A stretch of DNA of 64,000 bases from Pseudosulfitobacter koreensis. Its GTDB lineage: Bacteria; Pseudomonadota; Alphaproteobacteria; Rhodobacterales; Rhodobacteraceae. Position 1 is the first letter of the stretch; each line of letters begins with the position of its first letter. Shown one piece after another: positions 25,235 through 32,514 of this stretch. The position numbers and the translations under genes are program-made. Location: contig NZ_JANKJG010000001.1 of assembly GCF_024733015.1 (NCBI RefSeq), positions 434,001 through 498,000 of the forward strand, given 5' to 3'. The notes below the pieces were generated by a model. That model did no database searches and had not been told where the DNA came from. It saw only the letters and a list, made by a program, of their open reading frames with translations.

Positions 25235-26335
25235 TTGGCTAACACATCGACTGATGCGGCGTTCGTAGAGTTCGAACGCGTGCAAAAAAGCTATGACGGC
25301 GTGAACCTCGTCGTCAAAGACTTGAACCTTTCCATGCCGCGCGGCGAGTTTCTTACGATGCTTGGCCCCTCTGGATCGGGCAAGACCACTTGCCTGATGA
25401 TGCTGGCGGGATTTGAAACAGCAACCCACGGCGACATCCGCCTCGGCGGAACGTCGATCAACAACATCCCGCCCCACAAACGTGGCATCGGCATGGTGTT
25501 CCAGAACTATGCGCTGTTCCCGCACATGACTGTCGCGGAAAACCTGGCCTTCCCTCTGGAAGTCCGCAAGATCGGCAAGTCCCAGCGCGAGGAGAAAATC
25601 CACCGCGCTCTTGGCATGGTCCAGATGAACGACTTTGCCGGACGCAGGCCCACACAGTTGTCAGGCGGCCAGCAACAGCGGATCGCCCTGGCACGGGCGC
25701 TGGTGTTCGAACCCGAACTGGTCCTGATGGACGAACCGCTGGGCGCGCTCGACAAGCAGCTGCGCGAGACGCTGCAGTTCGAAATCACCAATCTGGCGCA
25801 TGATCTGGGCATCACAGTGGTCTACGTGACCCACGACCAGACAGAGGCGCTGACGATGTCCGACCGGGTCGCCGTGTTCGAAAACGGCCGCATCCAGCAG
25901 CTTGCCCCGCCAGATCAGCTATATGAAAAGCCGGAAAACAGCTTCGTTGCGCAGTTCATCGGCGAAAACAACACGCTGATGGGCGAGATCAAGGAAATCT
26001 CCAACGGCACCGCCGTGGTGCAACTGGACGGCGGTGATCTGATTGACGCGGTTCCGGTCAACGTGACCAAGGTTGGCGAACGTACCCGCGTGTCGATCCG
26101 TCCAGAACGGGTCGAGATGAACAAGGACCGCCTGATGCCCGGCGCCAAGACGCTTAAGGCCGAAGTGCTCGAGTTCATCTACATGGGCGATATTTTCCGC
26201 ACCCGTCTGCGTGTGGCCGGTTCTGACGAGTTCGTCATCAAGACCCGGAACGCACCCGACCAGGAGCGACTGACACCCGGCACCCAGATCGAAATCGGCT
26301 GGTTGCCCGAAGATTGCCGTGCGCTGGACGCATAA
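25235..26335 (+). CDS. Polyamine-type ABC transporter ATP-binding protein (second importer)
   Basis: The 366-residue ATPase has Walker A GPSGSGKTT, MVFQNYALFPH, signature LSGGQQQRIALARAL, Walker B LVLMDEPLGALD and switch VTHDQTEALT. A C-terminal TOBE domain contains VSIRPERVEM. The probable start is TTG at 25235 with GGGAG upstream. It leads a four-gene operon (ATPase, binding protein, two permeases) of the PotABCD/opine-like branch. The substrate is not certain. Confidence 0.88.
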   Translation: MANTSTDAAFVEFERVQKSYDGVNLVVKDLNLSMPRGEFLTMLGPSGSGKTTCLMMLAGFETATHGDIRLGGTSINNIPPHKRGIGMVFQNYALFPHMTVAENLAFPLEVRKIGKSQREEKIHRALGMVQMNDFAGRRPTQLSGGQQQRIALARALVFEPELVLMDEPLGALDKQLRETLQFEITNLAHDLGITVVYVTHDQTEALTMSDRVAVFENGRIQQLAPPDQLYEKPENSFVAQFIGENNTLMGEIKEISNGTAVVQLDGGDLIDAVPVNVTKVGERTRVSIRPERVEMNKDRLMPGAKTLKAEVLEFIYMGDIFRTRLRVAGSDEFVIKTRNAPDQERLTPGTQIEIGWLPEDCRALDA

Positions 26336-26446
26336 GTCTGCGGCACGGCTGGCGTATCCCTTCGGGGGCACGCTCGCTATGAGGCTGTGATCAAGCCCAA
26401 TCATGGCCTCCAAACCCAATTGGGCATACAAACGGGAGAACTATCA

Positions 26447-27541
26447 ATGAATTTGATGAAAACGCTACTTGCGTCTTCTGCACTGACAGCCGCCGCTTCG
26501 GTCGGCGTTGCACAAGACATGTCCAACGAAATGACCATCGTTTCCTGGGGCGGCGCCTATCAGAACAGCCAGCTCAAGGCATACGTGGAACCCTACGTTG
26601 AAATGCACCCGGAAGTTACAGTTGTTTGGGACGAAAGCTCGAACGAAGCTGTGGCGAAACTGCGTGCCATGAACGAAGCTGACAACGTGACCTGGGATCT
26701 GGTCGATGTTGTTGCTGCTGACGCCATCCGCCTGTGCGACGAAGGCCTGGCGATGGAATACGACCCCGAGGAACTGCTCGCCGCAGGCGATGACGGTACA
26801 GCGGCAGAAGATGACTTCGGTGACCTGATCGTCTCCGACTGCTTCATTCCCCAGATCGTCTATTCGACAACATTCGGCTACCGCACAGACATGGTGCCCG
26901 AAGGTGTCGATGCACCCGACGAAATCTGCGATGTCTTCGACCTGGAAACATATCCGGGCAAGCGTTCGCTGGAAAAGCGTCCGATCAACAACATGGAATG
27001 GGCGCTGCTCTGTGACGGCGTCGCCAAGGACGAAGTCTATGACGTTCTGGCAACTGCCGAAGGTCAGGAACAGGCTCTGGCCAAGCTCGACACCATCAAG
27101 GACAGCGTTGTCTGGTGGTCGGCCGGTGCCGATACGCCTCAGCTGCTGGCAGATGGCGAGATCTTCATGGGTTCGACCTACAACGGTCGCCTGTATTCGG
27201 TCATCGAAGAGCAGGACCAACCCGTTGGCATGATGTGGGACGCTCAGGTGTTCGACCTTGACGGCTGGATCATTCCCGCCGGTCTGGAAGACGCAGACCT
27301 GGCACGTGTCAAACACTTCCTGAACTTCGCCACAGACACCAAGCGTCTGGCAGACCAGGCAAACTACATCGCCTACGGTCCTGCACGTCAGTCCTCGGCG
27401 CCTCTGGTGCCCGAGAACATGAAGCAGCACATGCCGACGGATCCCGAGAACTCCAAGAACACGTTCGTCTACAACTACATGTTCTGGGCTGACTATCGCG
27501 ACGACATCGACGCGCGCTTCCAATCGTGGCTGGCCCAATAA
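26447..27541 (+). CDS. ABC transporter substrate-binding protein (second importer)
   Basis: The 364-residue protein starts at ATG 26447 after GGGAGAA. A signal peptide (MNLMKTLLASSALTAAASVG, cleavage near AQ-DM) precedes a mature protein beginning MTIVSWGGAYQNSQLKAYVE, the PotD/opine-type fold. The mature part is strongly acidic with few Lys, as in secreted marine proteins. Sequence near YSTTFGYRTDMVPEG and MGSTYNGRLYSVIEEQ is typical of family members. A stem-loop follows the gene. Confidence 0.88.
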   Translation: MNLMKTLLASSALTAAASVGVAQDMSNEMTIVSWGGAYQNSQLKAYVEPYVEMHPEVTVVWDESSNEAVAKLRAMNEADNVTWDLVDVVAADAIRLCDEGLAMEYDPEELLAAGDDGTAAEDDFGDLIVSDCFIPQIVYSTTFGYRTDMVPEGVDAPDEICDVFDLETYPGKRSLEKRPINNMEWALLCDGVAKDEVYDVLATAEGQEQALAKLDTIKDSVVWWSAGADTPQLLADGEIFMGSTYNGRLYSVIEEQDQPVGMMWDAQVFDLDGWIIPAGLEDADLARVKHFLNFATDTKRLADQANYIAYGPARQSSAPLVPENMKQHMPTDPENSKNTFVYNYMFWADYRDDIDARFQSWLAQ

Positions 27542-27564
27542 GCCACGCTTGACTGCATGACTTC

Positions 27565-27590
27565 GGTGGGGGCCACATCCGGCCCCCACC
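27565..27590 (+). promoter_or_regulatory. Stem-loop after the binding-protein gene
   Basis: A perfect 10-bp stem GGTGGGGGCC/GGCCCCCACC with a 6-base loop ACATCC lies 24 bases after the stop codon. No T-run follows, and the permease gene starts 20 bases later. It parallels the stem-loop after potF and likely stabilises the upstream message or attenuates transcription. Confidence 0.65.
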
Positions 27591-27609
27591 ACCCTCCAAA
27601 GCGAGACCG

Positions 27610-29325
27610 ATGATGAGCAACGCAAAAGATGATGACGCCGTCGCAGGCCCCGTGCCTGTCGCACCTGTGCCGAACGCGCCCACCGAGTCCGGGCCCGTTC
27701 TTGCCGCCGACGGCACACCGCTGAAACGCAGCCTTTCACGCGCCTTACGGCGTCAAAAGGGCCGGGCCCTGCTGTTGGTCGCCCCGTTGCTGATCTTCGT
27801 TCTGGTCACCTTCATCATTCCGATCGGCTCCATGCTGTTCCGGTCTGTCGAAAACGATATCGTCTCGAACACCCTGCCCTATACCGTGCAGCGACTGGCC
27901 AGCTGGGAGGCCGAGTCCGGCAATCTCCCGTCCGAAGATGTCTACAAGGCGATGTACGACGACCTGTTTGTCGCCGCCGAAGCCAAGCGGCACACCCGCC
28001 TTGGGTCCCGCCTGAATTATGAACAAACCGGTATTTCCTCGCTGTTCCGCCAATCGGGCCGCGGCGTCGACGATCTGGCCGGAGACGCCGCCGACGCGCT
28101 TGAAGATGCCGTTCCGGCCTTCGGTGAAGGCGAGACATGGTATGCGCTGATGGATGCAGGCAGCGGCGAAGGCAACACCACCCTGCTGAGCAACATGCGC
28201 GACCGCATCGGTCGACTGAACGACAGCGCCGCCTCTGCCGAAATGGACTTTGTACCCAGCGCCGAGATTGCCGCGGTCCTGCCACGCACCGCGCGCACCT
28301 ATACCGAATGGGCCGTCTACACCGTGACGGAAGACGAACGTAACCCAGCCGAGCGTGACCCATGGGAACTGGTGTCGCTGGCGCTGCTGGAAGAGCTGCC
28401 AACCGCTGACCTGTCCGGTCTGAGCGCAGAGCGCGCAGCCCTCTTGCAGCAAGCACAGGCCGTTGATTTCAATGTCCCTTCCTACCGGGAAACACTTGCG
28501 GAAATCGACGAGGAATGGGGCACTGTCACACCCTGGGAAACCATCCAGACACATTCGTCCAAATACACCGCCGGTTACTTCCTGAACGCCATCGACGCGC
28601 AGAAAACACCCGACGGCTATGAATGGCAGCCCGAGGAAAAGCAGATCCTGCTGACGCTCTTTGGTCGCACGCTGTTCATGTCGCTGATGATCACCGGCTC
28701 GTGCATCCTGCTGGGCTATCCGGTGGCTTGGCTCCTGGCCAACCTGCCCGCGTACAAGGCGAACCTGCTGATGATCCTGGTGCTTTTGCCCTTCTGGACC
28801 TCGCTTCTGGTGCGGACATCGGCGTGGAAGGTGATGCTGCAATCCCAGGGCGTCATCAACGACGTGTTGGTCTGGATCGGGCTGGTGGACGACGCCAACC
28901 GGCTGGTCATGATCAACAACCAGTTCGGCACGATCGTCGCGATGACGCACATCCTGCTGCCGTTCATGATCCTGCCGATGTATTCGGTGATGCAGACCGT
29001 GCCACCCAGCTATCTGCGCGCGGCCAAGTCACTGGGTGCGACGAACTGGACCGCCTTCTGGCGCGTCTACTTCCCGCAGTCGGTTCCGGGCATTGGTGCG
29101 GGATCGATCCTCGTGTTCATCCTGTCCATCGGCTACTACATCACCCCCGAAATCGTCGGCGGGACCAGCGGCGTGTTCATCTCCAACCGCATCGCCTACC
29201 ACATTTCGTCCTCTTTGAACTGGGGCCTAGCAGCCGCATTAGGGACGATCCTGCTGGCGGTCGTTCTCGTCCTTTACTGGTGCTACGACCGGATCGTCGG
29301 CATCGACAACGTGAAACTGGGATAA
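27610..29325 (+). CDS. ABC transporter permease with large periplasmic insertion (571 aa)
   Basis: After a low-complexity cytoplasmic N-terminus and a first membrane segment (residues about 55-75, LLLVAPLLIFVLVTFIIPIG), about 280 residues of soluble sequence follow. That stretch is rich in Ala, Asp and Glu (LPSEDVYKAMYDDLFVAAEA, WYALMDAGSGEGNTTLLSNM). The canonical permease core comes after it (LFMSLMITGSCILLGYPVAW onward) with EAA loop YLRAAKSLGATNWTAFWRVY. Ordinary PotB/PotH proteins are near 290 residues, so nearly half of this one is periplasmic insertion between segments 1 and 2. Confidence 0.88.
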   Translation: MMSNAKDDDAVAGPVPVAPVPNAPTESGPVLAADGTPLKRSLSRALRRQKGRALLLVAPLLIFVLVTFIIPIGSMLFRSVENDIVSNTLPYTVQRLASWEAESGNLPSEDVYKAMYDDLFVAAEAKRHTRLGSRLNYEQTGISSLFRQSGRGVDDLAGDAADALEDAVPAFGEGETWYALMDAGSGEGNTTLLSNMRDRIGRLNDSAASAEMDFVPSAEIAAVLPRTARTYTEWAVYTVTEDERNPAERDPWELVSLALLEELPTADLSGLSAERAALLQQAQAVDFNVPSYRETLAEIDEEWGTVTPWETIQTHSSKYTAGYFLNAIDAQKTPDGYEWQPEEKQILLTLFGRTLFMSLMITGSCILLGYPVAWLLANLPAYKANLLMILVLLPFWTSLLVRTSAWKVMLQSQGVINDVLVWIGLVDDANRLVMINNQFGTIVAMTHILLPFMILPMYSVMQTVPPSYLRAAKSLGATNWTAFWRVYFPQSVPGIGAGSILVFILSIGYYITPEIVGGTSGVFISNRIAYHISSSLNWGLAAALGTILLAVVLVLYWCYDRIVGIDNVKLG

Positions 29326-29331
29326 CTGATT

Positions 29332-30216
29332 ATGGGCTTGCCTCCTTATGCAACGACGCCACAACGGATCTGGTATTACGCCTTTCGCGTGATCTGCGCG
29401 CTGATCTTCATATTTCTGATCACGCCGATCCTCGTGGTGATGCCACTCAGCTTCAACGCCGAGAACTTCTTCACCTTCACGCCCGAAATGCTCCGGCTTG
29501 ACCCGGACGGCTATTCCCTGAAGCACTATCAGGACTTCTTTACCAATAACGAATGGCAACGCAGCCTGAAGAACTCGCTGATAATCGCGCCCATCGCGAC
29601 GATCATCTCGGTGTCGCTGGGCACGCTTGCCGCCGTCGGCCTGTCGCAAAGCCACGTCCCGTTCAAAGGCACGATCATGGCGATCCTGATCTCGCCGATG
29701 ATCGTTCCGCTGATCATCTCTGCGACCGGCATGTTCTTCTTCTACTCGGCTCTGGGCAACTGGCTCGAGGCGACACTGGGGCTCGACCGGGATTTCGTGG
29801 GCTACGTCAAGGTCATCCTGGCCCACGCGGTGCTGGGAATTCCCTTCGTCATCATCACCGTGACAGCCACGTTGGTCGGCTTTGACCGCTCGCTGACCCG
29901 CGCTGCCGCGAACATGGGGGCAGATCCGGTCACCACCTTCTTTCGCGTGCAGATGCCGCTGATCCTGCCCGGCGTAATCTCGGGCGGCCTCTTCGCCTTC
30001 ATCACGTCCTTCGACGAGGTGGTCGTGGTTCTCTTCGTCGGCTCGGCGGGCCAAAAGACATTGCCCTGGCAGATGTTCACCGGCCTGCGCGAACAGATCA
30101 GCCCGACGATCCTTGCGGTTGCCACGCTTCTGGTGGGCATCTCGATCCTGCTGCTCACAGTCGTCGAACTGCTGCGCCGCCGCTCGGAACGTCTGCGCGG
30201 TATCGTCGAAAGCTAG
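29332..30216 (+). CDS. ABC transporter permease (PotC-like, second importer)
   Basis: The 294-residue protein has six membrane segments and the EAA loop SLTRAAANMGADPVTTFFRV. It starts 6 bases after the large permease gene, so the two are coupled. Together they form the channel of the second importer. A two-step hairpin terminator follows the operon. Confidence 0.88.
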   Translation: MGLPPYATTPQRIWYYAFRVICALIFIFLITPILVVMPLSFNAENFFTFTPEMLRLDPDGYSLKHYQDFFTNNEWQRSLKNSLIIAPIATIISVSLGTLAAVGLSQSHVPFKGTIMAILISPMIVPLIISATGMFFFYSALGNWLEATLGLDRDFVGYVKVILAHAVLGIPFVIITVTATLVGFDRSLTRAAANMGADPVTTFFRVQMPLILPGVISGGLFAFITSFDEVVVVLFVGSAGQKTLPWQMFTGLREQISPTILAVATLLVGISILLLTVVELLRRRSERLRGIVES

Positions 30217-30220
30217 GTTT

Positions 30221-30262
30221 CTTCTGGCTTGAAATATCCCGGGGTCCGGGGCAGCGCCCCGG
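30221..30262 (+). repeat. Short interspersed intergenic repeat, copy 1, with GC hairpin
   Basis: CTTCTGGCTTGAAATATCCC at 30221-30240 resembles, in inverted orientation, the sequence at 61798-61824. Right after it is a perfect hairpin CCGGGGC/GCCCCGG (30246-30262). I recall similar cttc..ggc..aaatatccc elements behind genes in other Rhodobacterales; that is memory, not a search result. Confidence 0.5.
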
Positions 30263-30297
30263 TCCTGCCCCTTTGGCACTTTCGAAAAAACCTGACT

Positions 30298-30350
30298 CAC
30301 TTGACGCTGCCTGAAATCACAGATTTCAACGCGTCAGGTGATGGTTTTTC
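30298..30350 (+). terminator. Terminator of the second importer operon
   Basis: The outer arms CACTTGACGC/GCGTCAGGTG (one T-G pair) and the inner arms TGAAATC/GATTTCA (30312-30318 with 30322-30328) form a long hairpin with a small internal loop. ATGGTTTTTCT follows. It ends the plus-strand operon before the convergent mltB gene. Confidence 0.75.
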
Positions 30351-30373
30351 TATCATTATTTTCAAGAAAGGCT

Positions 30374-31675
30374 TTAGCCGCCGCGCAGCCGCTCCAGCAG
30401 GCGCAGCGAGGCATAGCCATCCGGCACCATCCCTTTCGATACCTGAAACCGCCGCACCGCGGCCACCGTCAGCGGCCCGATCTTGGCGTCGATCTTCTGC
30501 GTGTCGAACCCCTGCGCCGTCAGCCGCTCCTGCAACTCGATCCGCTCGTCATAGCTCAGCGCGCGGTCGCCCAGCGGCCAGTCGGCCCTGAAGCCGGCAC
30601 CGCCCCGAATGCGGTCTGCCAAGTGCCCGACGCCGATCACATAGGCATCGGCAGAGTTATACGCCTCTATGGCCTTGAAATTCTCGAACACCAGAAACGC
30701 CACGCCCCGCGATCCGGCGGGCAGCAGGATCGCCGCCGGTCCGTGGTCCGGCACCGCACCGCCCACGCCGGCGACACCCATGCGCGCCCAGACCGATGGC
30801 AATCGCGTGATGTCCCGGTCGGCTTGGGTATAGTCGAACCCTTCTGGCAGCGTTACCTCGACGCCCCATGGCATGCCCGTCTGCCAGCCATGATGCTTGA
30901 GATAGGCCGCCGTTGACGCCAGCGCATCCGTCGGATCATCCGACCAGATGTCGCGCTTGCCGTCTTTGGTGAAATCAACCGCATGTGCCAGATATGACGT
31001 GGGCATGAACTGCGTGTGTCCCATCGCACCCGCCCAGCTGCCGTTCATCCGGCTGGCAGGCACATCGCCGTTTTCCAGGATCGCCAGCGCCGCCAGCAAC
31101 TGCTCTTCAAAGAACGCACTGCGCCGTGCGTCGTAGGCCAGCGTCGCAAGGCTCTGAACCGTGTTGTTAGAGCCGCGAAACCCGCCATAGGCGCTTTCCA
31201 GACCCCAGATCGCCGTCACGACGTGCTTGTCCACGCCGTAGGCCGCCTCGATCCGGTCCAGTGCTGCGCTGTTGTCGCGCAGCGCGGTCTGCCCGTTGGC
31301 GATGCGCACGTCAGAGACAGCCGTGTCCAGATATTCCCAGATCGTCTTGGTAAACTCGGACTGATTGCGATCGCGCCGCACGACGTCAACATCATAGCTG
31401 ACCCCGTCAAAGGCGCGATCCAGCGTCGCTTGACGGATGCCCTTGGCCACGGCCCTGGGATAGAATGCCTCGATCCAGCGCTGAAAATCCGCATTCGACT
31501 GCGCCTGCGCGTCTGCATCAGCGACGGGAACAGGTGCGACGGTCGTGTCCTTGGCCGATGCCGCAGGCTGCGGGCGCAGCACCGGGCGGGCAGAGCCCTC
31601 GACCGGATCGTCCGCTTTCAGCGGACCGCCCAAAAATGTACCCAGCGCTGCCGCTGTGAGTGCGATGTACCGCAT
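30374..31675 (-). CDS. Lytic murein transglycosylase (MltB/SLT family) with peptidoglycan-binding domain
   Basis: The 433-residue protein has an N-terminal signal region (MRYIALTAAALGTFLGGPLK). Its catalytic domain carries IWGLESAYGGF with the catalytic Glu at residue 160, followed by GAMGHTQFMPTSYL. A C-terminal PG_binding_1 repeat (residues about 370-430) is ALSYDERIELQERLTAQGFD followed by KIGPLTVAAVRRFQ. It cleaves glycan strands to 1,6-anhydromuropeptides in the periplasm. No lipobox Cys is evident, so it is probably soluble. Confidence 0.9.
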   Translation of the reverse strand: MRYIALTAAALGTFLGGPLKADDPVEGSARPVLRPQPAASAKDTTVAPVPVADADAQAQSNADFQRWIEAFYPRAVAKGIRQATLDRAFDGVSYDVDVVRRDRNQSEFTKTIWEYLDTAVSDVRIANGQTALRDNSAALDRIEAAYGVDKHVVTAIWGLESAYGGFRGSNNTVQSLATLAYDARRSAFFEEQLLAALAILENGDVPASRMNGSWAGAMGHTQFMPTSYLAHAVDFTKDGKRDIWSDDPTDALASTAAYLKHHGWQTGMPWGVEVTLPEGFDYTQADRDITRLPSVWARMGVAGVGGAVPDHGPAAILLPAGSRGVAFLVFENFKAIEAYNSADAYVIGVGHLADRIRGGAGFRADWPLGDRALSYDERIELQERLTAQGFDTQKIDAKIGPLTVAAVRRFQVSKGMVPDGYASLRLLERLRGG

Positions 31676-31750
31676 GTTTGCCTCGATTCTCGCTGCTTTT
31701 GTCGCGTGATTGGCACAAGCCTAGCGGCAATCATGGCATATCGAAAGAGA

Positions 31751-32461
31751 TCAGGCACCGCCCGCGTCATGGGCACAGCTCTCGGCACGAATCCGCTCCA
31801 GGTGCTGGCGCAGCAGCGCCACGCGGTGCGGTCGAAAGCTGGTGCCTGTCACCTCAAGGTCGTGCATCCGGTCCAGCCGGAAGGTGCGGAAATCCTGCCG
31901 CAACAGGCACCAAGCCAGCAGTACGTTGTTTTGATCCAGGTAGACGATGCCCAGCGGGCGCACCGTCCGCTCGGTCTGCTGCGCCGCTGCGTCGGAATAG
32001 GCGAACCGCACGCAAAGCTCCTCCCACGTGGCACTGCGCAATCGCCCTACGTCGATCGTCGGCGGGCACGGGCGGCGAAATCGCTGCGCGTCCAGAATGG
32101 CATGTTTCAAACGGTGGGCCTGACGGGGCGGGACACGGGCCTGTATCTTGACCAGCGCCGATTCAGCCGCCTTGGCCAGCGCCGGGTCGCCGATCACCGC
32201 GACATCGCGCAGACCCAGAACCAGCGCCTCCAGCTCGTCATCCTCGAACCCCAGCGGCGGCAGCGTCGCGTCTTCGATCAGGGTAAAGCCAAAGCCCGCC
32301 TCGCCGTCGATCACGGCACCCAGACCCCGCAGCGCGTCGATATCGCGGTACACGGTGCGCAGCGACACATCCATGTCGCAGGCCAGGTGCTGCGCCGTGA
32401 CGGGCGGCGACAGGCGGCGCAGATGTTGCATCAGTTGGAACAGGCGGTGGGTGCGGCTCAT
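31751..32461 (-). CDS. YafY-type transcriptional regulator (HTH-11 plus WYL domain)
   Basis: The 236-residue protein starts MSRTHRLFQLMQHLRRLSPP, and its winged helix contains VSLRTVYRDIDALRGLGA. The C-terminal WYL region includes VRPLGIVYLDQNNVLLAWCL and RTFRLDRMHDLEV, a ligand-sensing beta-barrel. Such proteins usually control a neighbouring gene and themselves. The perfect palindrome 13 bases upstream of the start is the likely operator. Confidence 0.85.
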   Translation of the reverse strand: MSRTHRLFQLMQHLRRLSPPVTAQHLACDMDVSLRTVYRDIDALRGLGAVIDGEAGFGFTLIEDATLPPLGFEDDELEALVLGLRDVAVIGDPALAKAAESALVKIQARVPPRQAHRLKHAILDAQRFRRPCPPTIDVGRLRSATWEELCVRFAYSDAAAQQTERTVRPLGIVYLDQNNVLLAWCLLRQDFRTFRLDRMHDLEVTGTSFRPHRVALLRQHLERIRAESCAHDAGGA

Positions 32462-32474
32462 ACGGCCCTTATAG

Positions 32475-32507
32475 CACATCTGCTGTCAGAAAATGACAGC
32501 AGATGTG
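32475..32507. promoter_or_regulatory. Perfect 14-bp palindrome, probable operator of the YafY-type regulator
   Basis: CACATCTGCTGTCA (32475-32488) and TGACAGCAGATGTG (32494-32507) are exact inverted repeats around GAAAA. The element lies between the rnr stop and the regulator start. On the minus strand no T-run follows, which argues against a simple rnr terminator. The TGTCA-N5-TGACA core is a plausible dimer site for autoregulation. Confidence 0.65.
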
Positions 32508-32514
32508 TCGCGCC

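Noticed and set aside
32475..32507. Rho-independent terminator of rnr
   Set aside because: The stem is perfect and correctly placed, but no T-run follows on the minus strand and it sits immediately before the regulator start; an operator is the better reading, though dual use is possible.
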